64,000 bases of DNA. Source: Bacteroidia bacterium. GTDB taxonomy: Bacteria > Bacteroidota > Bacteroidia > B-17B0 > Aurantibacillaceae. Made by a program: the position numbers and the translations under genes. Position 1 is the stretch's first letter; each line of letters begins with the position of its first letter. The notes under the pieces were generated by a model that did no database searches, was not told where the DNA came from, and worked only from the letters and a program-made list of their open reading frames with translations. The DNA lies in NCBI GenBank assembly GCA_016787785.1, contig JAEUTO010000006.1, forward strand, positions 248,001 through 312,000. The letters are read 5' to 3'. Of this stretch, positions 17,627 through 26,160 are shown one piece after another.

Positions 17627-20600
17627 GTGAAGTTACACTTAAAAATAATCATCTTCAGTTTCTTTTTTAATTTTTTGTGTGCACAAAATTATGAAAAAGA
17701 TTGGGCGGTTATAAATAAAAAACTTGAGGCAGGCACTTCCATTTCGGTAAATGAGGCCGAAGCTTTCGCTTCGAAATATAAAAATGTTCTGGCGCAATAT
17801 CCTGATAATTCAACTCAGTTATATAGTTTACTGGCAAATAATTACTACGACCTTTCGAAATTTGATAAGGCTGAAGAAAATTATTTAACCTCATACGAAT
17901 ACGCCAAAACGGCAAAAGACACTACCTTAAAACACATTGTTGAGTTAAGTCTGGCTATTTACAATTACAACTCAAATAATTTATTGGAGGCAGAGAAATA
18001 TTATGTAAAATGCATGGCGGGTATTGCTGCAATTTATGGCCCATCCAGCCGCGAGTATACAGGCATCTTTTATGATTATACACGTTTGCTGATCGACCTT
18101 GAAAAATACAGTCAGGCTAAACCATATATTGATGCTTTACTTTTTTATTACAAGACCATGGATGGCGAAAACAATAAACGCTATTACAGTTTATTGAATT
18201 GTAATGCCATCATTTTTCAAAATACCGGAGACTATAAACAGGCCATCGAGATCTATTCGGGAATTGTGAATGAAAATAAATTACTATCATTAGGCGATAC
18301 GCTTGGACATATCATTACTATCTCTAACCTTGGCGACGTATACAGAGAAGTTGGTGATTATGAACTGGGTATAAGCAACTTAAAAAAAGCGAAGGGTTTG
18401 CATTACAAATACAAGGTAAAGGATCGGGATATTTTAGCAACCATTGAAAATAACCTTGCGTTATGCTACAAAAACAGCTCTCAACCAAAATTAGCGGAAG
18501 AGTGTTACAATAACTCACTCGAAATACGGAAAGCAAACAAAGAGACAAATACCGAATCGTACTGCAGCACTTTAAGCAATAAGGCCGACCTTTTGCGGAT
18601 ATTAGGGCGGTATGGAGAAGCATCAGAATTATTATTGATAGCTCTTGATATTCGCAAAGAACGTTTTGGAACCAAAACCGAAAATTATGCCAATGCGGTT
18701 TCTAACATTGCAAACGTATATTTTGATGCGGGTTATTATAAAGAGGCTCTTGAAAGGAATTTACAAGCCAAAGAAATTTATCAGGAAGTTGTTGGTGAGG
18801 AACATCAAAGTTATGGTAACTGTTTAAATAGTTTATCATTATGTTATTTGCATTTTAAGAACTATGCAAAAGCAGAAGAGTGTAAATTAAAAGCCCTGCA
18901 AATAATTGAAGCAAGTGTTGGAAAAAATAATTTTCGTTATTCGTCTTATTTAATTTCTACCTATGGCTTGTATCGCAAAACAAATCAATTACAAAAGGCC
19001 GAAATAAATTTAAAAGAAGCACTGGTGTTAACCGAGCGTAATTTTGGCCGTAAACACGAACTCTTTGCCGAAGCGCAATTAGCGCTTGCTGAGGTGTATT
19101 CTCTACAACGCCGTTTTGACGAGGCCACGCCATTATATTTTGAATGTTTGGATTATTATTCAGGACAAATAAACGGCTATTTTAATTCAATGAGTGAAGG
19201 CGACCAGGCCGCTTATCTTTCTTTTATTACCCCTGTATTTGAAAGCTATAATATTTATTTAATAAACTATAAATTAAACAAGCCTACAAAAGATTTTACC
19301 GAACATTTAAAACGCGCCCTCAGATATCAATTACAATTAAAATCGTTGCTTGCCAACCGCTCAGCAAAATTAAAAAAAGAAGTAGAGGCCAGTAGCGATG
19401 CTGATCTTAAAAAAATATACCAGGATTGGTTATTAGTGAAGAACGAGTTGTTGAACAATTATAAATCTACCGAAGCAACATTTGATAATAACGATCTGTT
19501 TAAAAAATCTTCCGAATTGGAAACGCGGTTAAAAACAAAACTCAAGAACTTTGCAAGTGGCGGCGCCGTTACTTTTGATCAGTTAAAGCAAAATTTAAAT
19601 GATAATGAGGCTGCCATTGAGATCTTTAAAGTGAACGAAGCGGTGAACGATTCACAAGGAGTAGCAAAGTATGGAGCGCTTATCGTGAAAAATAAATCAG
19701 CCGCGCCAGAATTTGTTATCTATAAAAACGGTGATGAGCTGGAAGGAACAAAATTTAACCATTATATCAACGCTATTGACGATCAATTAAAAGACACTTT
19801 AAGTTACAGTGCTTTTATTAAACCCCTCGAAAATTCCTTAAAAGACGTTAATCGTATCTATATTAGTTCTGATGGTATCTTTCATAAATTAAGTTTTTTA
19901 AGCATATATAATCCTGCTACCAAAAAATATCTGGTGGATGATCGTGAGATCTACCAGATCTCTAATTTAGGTTCTATTACAAAAAATGCAAAAACCGATC
20001 TTAATCCAAATTTAACCGCAAATTTATTTGGATATCCTGATTACGACTATGATTTTAAGAAACTGAAAACAAAAGTAGCTCTTGAAGCAACACAAATGGT
20101 AGCGAAACGTTTTGGACTTACCAATCTGGCGAAATTACCCGGAACAAAAACAGAGGTAGAAGAGATCGCCAAAAGCCTTACTGCCAAAGACTGGAAGACC
20201 AATAGTTATATTGAACAATTTGCAAGCGAAGAGAATTTGAGAAAAGTAAATTCACCAAAAATTTTGCACATAGCAACACACGGTTTTTATTTGAAAAATA
20301 TAGAGAGTGATGATAAATTATTTTTGGGTTTTGATAATTCGGCTATAAAAGAAAATTCACTTTTACGTTCAGGTATAATTCTTGCCGGCGCAGGCCCATC
20401 AACCGCCGATTCTTTAAATAAAGATTCAGAGAATGATGGTATTGTAACAGCGTACGAAGCATCTTTATTAAATTTATCAAATACCGATCTGGTTGTTCTG
20501 TCTGCCTGTCAAACAGGTTTGGGAGATGACATGGGAAGCGAAGGCGTGGCAGGCTTGCAACGTTCGTTCACTATTGCAGGTGCTAAAAATATAATTATGA

Positions 20601-20776
20601 GTTTGTGGCCGGTAGATGATTATGCTACACAATTTTTAATGACAGAATTTTACAAAAATTATTCAGAGTCACAAAATTCTGAAACGGCCTTTAAATTGGC
20701 GCAGCTGGAAGTGAAGAAAAAATATCCGCAACCTTATTATTGGGCGGCATTTGTATTACTAAAGACCTTTAATTGA
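17627..20776 (+). CDS. Secreted TPR-CHAT caspase-like protease
   Basis: 1049 residues. A signal peptide (1-20, ending FLCAQ) is followed by about ten tetratricopeptide repeats (about 60-510), a coiled linker, and a C-terminal CHAT domain (about 650-1049). The caspase-type dyad is intact: His885 in HIATHGF and Cys961 in LSACQTG. CHAT proteases cleave protein targets recognised through their TPR part. The signal peptide places this one in the periplasm or outside, unlike the cytoplasmic CRISPR-associated TPR-CHAT proteins. The GTG at 17627 is the only start, since TGA lies two codons upstream. No obvious target gene is adjacent; the 3' end overlaps the convergent Wzz-like gene by 18 bp. Confidence 0.88.
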   Translation: MKLHLKIIIFSFFFNFLCAQNYEKDWAVINKKLEAGTSISVNEAEAFASKYKNVLAQYPDNSTQLYSLLANNYYDLSKFDKAEENYLTSYEYAKTAKDTTLKHIVELSLAIYNYNSNNLLEAEKYYVKCMAGIAAIYGPSSREYTGIFYDYTRLLIDLEKYSQAKPYIDALLFYYKTMDGENNKRYYSLLNCNAIIFQNTGDYKQAIEIYSGIVNENKLLSLGDTLGHIITISNLGDVYREVGDYELGISNLKKAKGLHYKYKVKDRDILATIENNLALCYKNSSQPKLAEECYNNSLEIRKANKETNTESYCSTLSNKADLLRILGRYGEASELLLIALDIRKERFGTKTENYANAVSNIANVYFDAGYYKEALERNLQAKEIYQEVVGEEHQSYGNCLNSLSLCYLHFKNYAKAEECKLKALQIIEASVGKNNFRYSSYLISTYGLYRKTNQLQKAEINLKEALVLTERNFGRKHELFAEAQLALAEVYSLQRRFDEATPLYFECLDYYSGQINGYFNSMSEGDQAAYLSFITPVFESYNIYLINYKLNKPTKDFTEHLKRALRYQLQLKSLLANRSAKLKKEVEASSDADLKKIYQDWLLVKNELLNNYKSTEATFDNNDLFKKSSELETRLKTKLKNFASGGAVTFDQLKQNLNDNEAAIEIFKVNEAVNDSQGVAKYGALIVKNKSAAPEFVIYKNGDELEGTKFNHYINAIDDQLKDTLSYSAFIKPLENSLKDVNRIYISSDGIFHKLSFLSIYNPATKKYLVDDREIYQISNLGSITKNAKTDLNPNLTANLFGYPDYDYDFKKLKTKVALEATQMVAKRFGLTNLAKLPGTKTEVEEIAKSLTAKDWKTNSYIEQFASEENLRKVNSPKILHIATHGFYLKNIESDDKLFLGFDNSAIKENSLLRSGIILAGAGPSTADSLNKDSENDGIVTAYEASLLNLSNTDLVVLSACQTGLGDDMGSEGVAGLQRSFTIAGAKNIIMSLWPVDDYATQFLMTEFYKNYSESQNSETAFKLAQLEVKKKYPQPYYWAAFVLLKTFN

Positions 20777-21688
20777 TCTTTTTTCTTTTAAAAGCAAGAA
20801 AACAGCAGTTAGTAATAAAGATGAAAACGTAATAACAAAAACTACCAAAGGTACGTTAGGCCAATTTTTTTTATCCGGTAAATTTGGATACGAAACAATG
20901 GTTGTGTAACTCAAATTTCCATTAAAATCGGTTAAATTCTTATCATAGCTTTGTTTTAGTAAACCATAATTATCCAACTCAAGCGCAAAACGATTTTGAA
21001 GTATCGCATATTCGCCACTGTGTTCTTTTAAATTACTTAGTAATGTTTTATCGGTCTCGTTAAGATCTTTTTTAGCGAGTTTTTTGCTTATAATCTTTGA
21101 TTGTGCTCCCGCATCTAGTAAACCATAATTTACACGCATAAATTTTATTTTACTTTCAAGCGAATCAATTTCTTTTTTCTTTGCGTTTAATCGCCTGGCA
21201 TAAAGATCTACGTATTCATTGTATTTTTCTTTTTTTCTAAGGCGAATAAGTTTATTTACTTCATCTATCATGCCTTCAGCAAATTGTTTGGCAAGATTAG
21301 GAGAGATGTCGATCACACTTACCTGGATAGATTGATATTGTGTATATGCGATCTTAAATTTTGAATTGTAAAGTTTGTTGAATTTCCATTGTGCTTTTTC
21401 GTCCGTAGCGTCAATTTTGTAATGTTTAAAAAGGTCGAAACGTTTTGTAAGTGCTAGTTTAATTTCTTCGCTGTTAAGGAACTGGTAAAGCTGTTCTGTG
21501 CCCGATTCTTTACTAAATGGCGTTAAATTTGTTGGATACACTACAAAAGTCGATTTGTAATCCGGTTCAATAATTAAAGATGAAGTAAGTAGAATGGAAC
21601 ATGCAATAGAAATAGCCCCAACAAACGCAAATTTTTTCCAATTCTTAATTAAAAATTCAATAGTATTAAAAGTATTAAAAGTTTCCAT
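20759..21688 (-). CDS. Wzz/chain-length-determinant-like membrane protein
   Basis: 309 residues with a membrane helix near each end (about 16-38 and 280-301) and a long, charged coiled-coil periplasmic region (about 130-240), the arrangement of Wzz/PCP co-polymerases that control polysaccharide chain length. The C-terminal tyrosine-kinase domain of Wzc-type proteins is missing. No glycan biosynthesis genes are adjacent, so a role in O-antigen or capsule length is a family-level inference. Its last 18 bp overlap the end of the convergent CHAT gene. Confidence 0.7.
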   Translation of the reverse strand: METFNTFNTIEFLIKNWKKFAFVGAISIACSILLTSSLIIEPDYKSTFVVYPTNLTPFSKESGTEQLYQFLNSEEIKLALTKRFDLFKHYKIDATDEKAQWKFNKLYNSKFKIAYTQYQSIQVSVIDISPNLAKQFAEGMIDEVNKLIRLRKKEKYNEYVDLYARRLNAKKKEIDSLESKIKFMRVNYGLLDAGAQSKIISKKLAKKDLNETDKTLLSNLKEHSGEYAILQNRFALELDNYGLLKQSYDKNLTDFNGNLSYTTIVSYPNLPDKKNWPNVPLVVFVITFSSLLLTAVFLLLKEKRSIKGL

Positions 21689-21807
21689 TGGGCTGGCATA
21701 TTTTATAATGCTTTTATAAAAGTATAAAAAAAACTTAAAATTCCTTAAAAACCACTTTTTGAGTATAAACGGTAACCATCGTAAGCCTATTATATCTACT
21801 TTTAGGT

Positions 21808-22467
21808 GTGATTAAGCTCGATCAACTTCGTAAATCTTATCGACTCGCTGATGCTTCTTTTGAAGTACTAAAAGGTATCGATCTGCACATAAAAGAGGGC
21901 GAATTTGTTTCCATTATGGGTTCTTCGGGTTCCGGTAAGTCAACCTTATTAAATATTCTGGGTATTTTAGATAATTACGATTCGGGCAATTATTACCTTA
22001 ATAATACACTCATTAAAGATCTTTCTCAAAAAAAGGCGGCTCAGTTGCGCAATCAGTTCCTGGGCTTCGTTTTTCAATCATTTAATTTATTGTCATTTAA
22101 AAATGCCATGGAGAATGTGGCCTTACCGCTATATTACCAAAAAGTTTCGCGCAAAGAGCGTAATAAAAAAGCTTTGGAATATTTAGATCGCGTGGGACTA
22201 CTCGATTGGGCCAATCATTTACCGAGCGAATTAAGTGGCGGGCAAAAACAACGTGTTGCAATTGCACGTGCATTAATAAGTAATCCCAAAGTTATTTTCG
22301 CAGATGAACCAACCGGAGCTTTAGATTCGCAAACATCTATAGAAGTAATGGATATATTCAAAGATATTCATAAACAAGGTAAAACAATTGTGTTGGTTAC
22401 ACACGAAAATGATATTGCTGCGTTAACAGATAGAACCATACGATTAAAGGACGGTTTAATAATTTAG
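21808..22467 (+). CDS. ABC transporter ATP-binding protein (MacB/LolD type)
   Basis: 219-residue ATPase that powers the two permeases encoded next to it. Walker A GSSGSGKST (38-46), signature LSGGQKQRVAIARAL and Walker B VIFADEPTGALDS are intact, and the sequence FVFQSFNLL is typical of the MacB/LolD/FtsE branch. Starts at GTG, with a near-consensus TACTTTTA box at 21797-21804 that ends 3 nt before it. First gene of a four-gene exporter operon. Confidence 0.93.
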   Translation: MIKLDQLRKSYRLADASFEVLKGIDLHIKEGEFVSIMGSSGSGKSTLLNILGILDNYDSGNYYLNNTLIKDLSQKKAAQLRNQFLGFVFQSFNLLSFKNAMENVALPLYYQKVSRKERNKKALEYLDRVGLLDWANHLPSELSGGQKQRVAIARALISNPKVIFADEPTGALDSQTSIEVMDIFKDIHKQGKTIVLVTHENDIAALTDRTIRLKDGLII

Positions 22468-22496
22468 AAATTAGATCTTAGAAGTAATGCGAATAA

Positions 22497-22531
22497 TAAA
22501 TCTTACATCATAAATCTTTTATCTTAAATAA
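22497..22531 (+). repeat. Degenerate heptad array before an ABC permease start
   Basis: Five phased heptamers (TAAATCT TACATCA TAAATCT TTTATCT TAAATAA) ending 2 nt before the ATG at 22534. They match the unit, number and strand orientation of the array before pdhC at 838-872. Confidence 0.6.
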
Positions 22532-22533
22532 CA

Positions 22534-23763
22534 ATGTTTGATTTAGATAAGTGGCAGGAAATATTAGGAACCATCAAGAAGAATAAACTTCGCACCATAC
22601 TCACAGCTTTTAGCGTGGCATGGGGAATTTTTATTCTTATTATTTTGTTAGCCGCCGGCCAGGGATTACGTAATGGCGCTCAGGAACAATTTGGCAACGA
22701 CGCTGCTAATAGTATTTGGGTTGATGGTGGCATGACCAGCATGGCTTATGAAGGTTATAAACCCGGAAGGACAATACAATTGCACAATGCCGATTTTTAT
22801 CATATTCAAAAGAATATTCCAGGTATTGATCATGCTACAGCAGTTAGTAATGGACAACAAACAAAGATACTTTCATTTAAAAATGAACACGCAGGTTTTA
22901 TGGTTCGTCCCGTTGCACCCGATCATTATCTTCTTGAAAAAGCAAAAATAATTTCGGGTCGTTTTATTAATGAAATTGATTTTAACGAATTTAGAAAAGT
23001 TTGTGTCATTGGTATTCCTGTTCGTGACGCATTATTTAAAAAGGAAGACCCTATCAATAAATTCATAGATGCTGCGGGAACAAAATATAAAGTAGTTGGT
23101 GTTTTTAATGATCCCGGTAAAGGTGATAACGACCGTATTTATGTTCCTTTATTAACAGAGCAGCGTATTAGTAATGGTAAAGACCACGTTGGTACCATAT
23201 GGGCAAGCACGGGCACTGTGAGCGTTGAAGGAAGCAAGTTGATCGCAGACGAAATAAGAAAAAATCTTGCAAAAAAATATCATTTTAATCCAATGGATAT
23301 AAATGCTTTGAACGTTTCAAACAATAATGTTGAATACGTTCGCATTATGTCGATGTTAGATGGCATTAAAATATTTATTTTAATTATTGGTATTTTTACA
23401 TTGATAGCCGGCGTAGTGGGCGTAAGTAATATCATGATGATAATTGTGAAAGAACGTACAAAAGAAATAGGGGTGAAAAAAGCACTTGGTGCTACTCCGT
23501 TCTCGATTGTATCGTTAATAATCCAGGAATCTGTTTTTATAACCTCAATTGCAGGTTATGTTGGATTGCTTGCAGGTATTGGCGTTGTGGAGGGGTTAAA
23601 AGCCGCAGGTTTAGAAGGAGATTTTTTTAAGAATCCAAATGTGAACATAAGTATCGCGCTATTATCAGTTGGATTGATAATTTTGGCCGGCGCTTTGGCA
23701 GGTTTTTTTCCCGCAATAAAAGCAGCAAGAGTTGAGCCTATAACAGCATTAAGAGAAGGTTAA
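22534..23763 (+). CDS. MacB-like ABC transporter permease 1
   Basis: 409 residues with the MacB/FtsX topology: one N-terminal helix (about 20-42), a large periplasmic domain (about 45-275), and three C-terminal helices (about 280-310, 335-355, 370-400). The motif VKERTKEIGVKKALGATPFSI is the conserved FtsX coupling segment. Probably forms a heterodimer with the adjacent permease 2, to which it is clearly paralogous (shared start pattern WQEI..TI.KNKLRT). MacB-type pumps move peptides, macrolides or lipids through the envelope rather than through the membrane itself. Confidence 0.92.
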   Translation: MFDLDKWQEILGTIKKNKLRTILTAFSVAWGIFILIILLAAGQGLRNGAQEQFGNDAANSIWVDGGMTSMAYEGYKPGRTIQLHNADFYHIQKNIPGIDHATAVSNGQQTKILSFKNEHAGFMVRPVAPDHYLLEKAKIISGRFINEIDFNEFRKVCVIGIPVRDALFKKEDPINKFIDAAGTKYKVVGVFNDPGKGDNDRIYVPLLTEQRISNGKDHVGTIWASTGTVSVEGSKLIADEIRKNLAKKYHFNPMDINALNVSNNNVEYVRIMSMLDGIKIFILIIGIFTLIAGVVGVSNIMMIIVKERTKEIGVKKALGATPFSIVSLIIQESVFITSIAGYVGLLAGIGVVEGLKAAGLEGDFFKNPNVNISIALLSVGLIILAGALAGFFPAIKAARVEPITALREG

Positions 23764-25017
23764 ATGATATTTGAACGCGATAACTGGCAAGAGATATTTG
23801 CAACCATTCGTAAAAATAAATTACGGACCTTTTTAACCATGCTCGGTGTTTTTTGGGGGATTTTTATGTTGGTGATCATGCTTGGCTCCGGTAACGGTTT
23901 GCGTAATGGCATTTTAAAAGAATTTGCAGGTACCGCAACAAATAGTTTTTTTATATGGACACAACAAACTACCAAAGCATACAAAGGCATGAAGCCTGGC
24001 AGGAATTTTAATTTTAATCTCGCAGATGTTGAAGCTATAAAACAAATGCCCGACCTGGATGTTGTTTCGCCATTAAATCAGTTGGGAGGATACGAAGGTG
24101 CAAATAATGTAGTTCGTGGATTAAAAACCGCTCCCTGTGAGATACAGGCCAGCTTTCCCAACTCTACAGAAATTGCACAGGTAAGAATAAGTAAAGGTCG
24201 TTTTATAAACGATCTGGATATTAAAGAAAAAAGAAAGATCTGTGTAATTGGTCCTAGAGTTGCACAAATGTTATTTAAGAAAGACGAAAATGTAATTGGT
24301 GAATACATACGTGTTAATGGTGTTTATTTTAAAGTGGTTGGATTAACCATTCCTGCTGCCGGAGGGGATGAAGGAAGGCAGCAATCACAACGGGTTAATA
24401 TACCGTTCAGCACCTTTCAAAATGCCTTTAATATGGGCGATGTGGTTGGTTGGTTCGCAATTAAGTCAAAAGATGATGTTCCTGCAGAAGTATCGGAAGA
24501 AAAAGTACTTTCTGTTTTAAGAGAGCGGCATAAAATTGCACCGGATGATCTAAAAGCCATAGGGCACTGGAATATGGCGGTTGAGTATAATAAGCTCAAT
24601 GGTCTTTTTATTGGCATAGAGATCTTGATCTGGATAGTGGGCATTGGTACTTTATTAGCAGGTGTTATTGGCATTAGCAATATTATGCTGATAGTTGTAA
24701 AAGAGCGTACTAAAGAAATTGGTGTAAAGCGCGCTTTAGGTGCAGTGCCCTCTCAAATTATTGGACAAATTTTAATAGAAGCAGTTTTTTTAACAGCAAT
24801 ATCAGGTTATTTTGGTTTGGTAACTGCCATTGGTTTATTAGAATTATTAAATTCTATGATAGGCGAGTCCGGCGAAATGTTCACTAATCCAACGGTTGAT
24901 CTTTCAGTAGCATTAAAAGCTCTAACAGTTTTAATTGTGAGTGGCGCAGTTGCTGGTTTAATTCCTGCACGCAAAGCAGTATCAATAAAACCAGTAGAGG
25001 CCCTGAGAGCAGAATAG
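23764..25017 (+). CDS. MacB-like ABC transporter permease 2
   Basis: 417 residues, starting on the base after the permease 1 stop codon. Same layout as its neighbour: N-terminal helix with NKLRTFLTMLGVFWGIFML, periplasmic domain, then three helices with VKERTKEIGVKRALGAVPSQI. Tandem duplication is evident, but the periplasmic domains have diverged, in line with an obligate heterodimer. The adaptor gene follows after 42 bp. Confidence 0.92.
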   Translation: MIFERDNWQEIFATIRKNKLRTFLTMLGVFWGIFMLVIMLGSGNGLRNGILKEFAGTATNSFFIWTQQTTKAYKGMKPGRNFNFNLADVEAIKQMPDLDVVSPLNQLGGYEGANNVVRGLKTAPCEIQASFPNSTEIAQVRISKGRFINDLDIKEKRKICVIGPRVAQMLFKKDENVIGEYIRVNGVYFKVVGLTIPAAGGDEGRQQSQRVNIPFSTFQNAFNMGDVVGWFAIKSKDDVPAEVSEEKVLSVLRERHKIAPDDLKAIGHWNMAVEYNKLNGLFIGIEILIWIVGIGTLLAGVIGISNIMLIVVKERTKEIGVKRALGAVPSQIIGQILIEAVFLTAISGYFGLVTAIGLLELLNSMIGESGEMFTNPTVDLSVALKALTVLIVSGAVAGLIPARKAVSIKPVEALRAE

Positions 25018-25059
25018 AAATTAATTTAAAACAAAGAACGAATAATTAATAAGAATTGT

Positions 25060-26160
25060 ATGATCAAAAAGATAAGAAATATCATTTTAATAGTTGGCTT
25101 TTTAAGCCTTATCATCTGGACGTTTTATTTTCTGTTCGAGAAGTCGCAAACACCACCCGAGGTTTTTAAAACGGTTATTCCATTTGATACAACTATTATT
25201 AAAAAAACAGTTGCTACGGGTTCGGTAACCCCGCGTAAAGAAGTGAACATGAAATCACAGGTAAGCGGTATTATTGAAAAGCTTTATATTGTTGCAGGAC
25301 AGCAGATAAAACAAGGTGATGTAATTGCTAAAATAAAGATCATTCCAAATATGCTTAACCTGGCCAATGCCGAGAACAGGATAAGTGCGGCGCAAATAAA
25401 TTATGATAATTCTAAAATTGAATATGATCGAAATAAAATATTGCTCGACCAAAATGTTATTTCAAAATCAGATTTTCAGAATTATGATCTGCGTTTAAAA
25501 TCCAATCAAACAGAACTGGAGGCAGCGCAAAATCAATTACAGATCATTAAAGAAGGCGTTTCAAAAACATCAGGATCAACTTCTAATACTTTTGTAAAAT
25601 CTACCATCACAGGCATGGTATTAGATGTTCCTGTAAAAGAAGGTGGACAGGTAATTGAAAGTAATACCTTTAATGAGGGCACAACTATTTGCTCTGTTGC
25701 CAATATGGGTGAAATGATCTTTGAAGGAAAGCTGGATGAAAGTGAAGTAGGGAAGGTGCAAACGAATATGGATATTGTGTTAACCATTGGTGCTATAGAT
25801 AAAGAAAGTTTTAATGCCAAGTTAGAGTACATTGCACCAAAAGGTGTAACAGAAAATGGTGCAATTCAATTTTTGATCCGCGCTTCTATAAATAAAGATA
25901 ACTCGGCATTTTTACGCGCCGGCTATAGCGCCAATGCAGATATTATTTTAGCTAAGAAGGAAAATGTATTAGCTATCCCTGAAAGTGTTTTGCAATTTGA
26001 AAAAGAAAAGACCTTTGTAGAAGTTGAAACGGGAAATCAAAAATTTGAAAAACGTTTTATAAAAACCGGCCTATCAGATGGCATAAATATTGAGGTGTTA
26101 GAAGGCGTAAAAAAAGGTGATAAGATAAAATTACCGCAATTGGCAACAATAAAGAACTAA
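25060..26160 (+). CDS. HlyD/MacA-like periplasmic adaptor
   Basis: 366-residue membrane-fusion protein that links the MacB-like permeases to an outer-membrane channel. It has an N-terminal anchor helix (about 6-27), a split lipoyl/barrel-sandwich region (SGIIEKLYIVAGQQIKQGDV about 69-88 and TSTITGMVLDVPVKEGGQVI-like second half), a helical hairpin (about 100-165) and a beta-barrel C-terminal part. No outer-membrane factor gene follows, so a TolC-like partner must be encoded elsewhere. The stop codon overlaps the convergent lon stop in the tetramer CTAA. Confidence 0.9.
   Translation: MIKKIRNIILIVGFLSLIIWTFYFLFEKSQTPPEVFKTVIPFDTTIIKKTVATGSVTPRKEVNMKSQVSGIIEKLYIVAGQQIKQGDVIAKIKIIPNMLNLANAENRISAAQINYDNSKIEYDRNKILLDQNVISKSDFQNYDLRLKSNQTELEAAQNQLQIIKEGVSKTSGSTSNTFVKSTITGMVLDVPVKEGGQVIESNTFNEGTTICSVANMGEMIFEGKLDESEVGKVQTNMDIVLTIGAIDKESFNAKLEYIAPKGVTENGAIQFLIRASINKDNSAFLRAGYSANADIILAKKENVLAIPESVLQFEKEKTFVEVETGNQKFEKRFIKTGLSDGINIEVLEGVKKGDKIKLPQLATIKN

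Noticed and set aside
17627-20776. CRISPR-associated (type III-E like) role for the TPR-CHAT protease
   Set aside because: It has a signal peptide and there is no CRISPR array or cas gene in the window.
21730-21745. Third copy of the pdhA/mazG 16-mer before the Wzz-like gene
   Set aside because: Only 12 of 16 bases match, in very AT-rich sequence, and the spacing to the -7 box differs.
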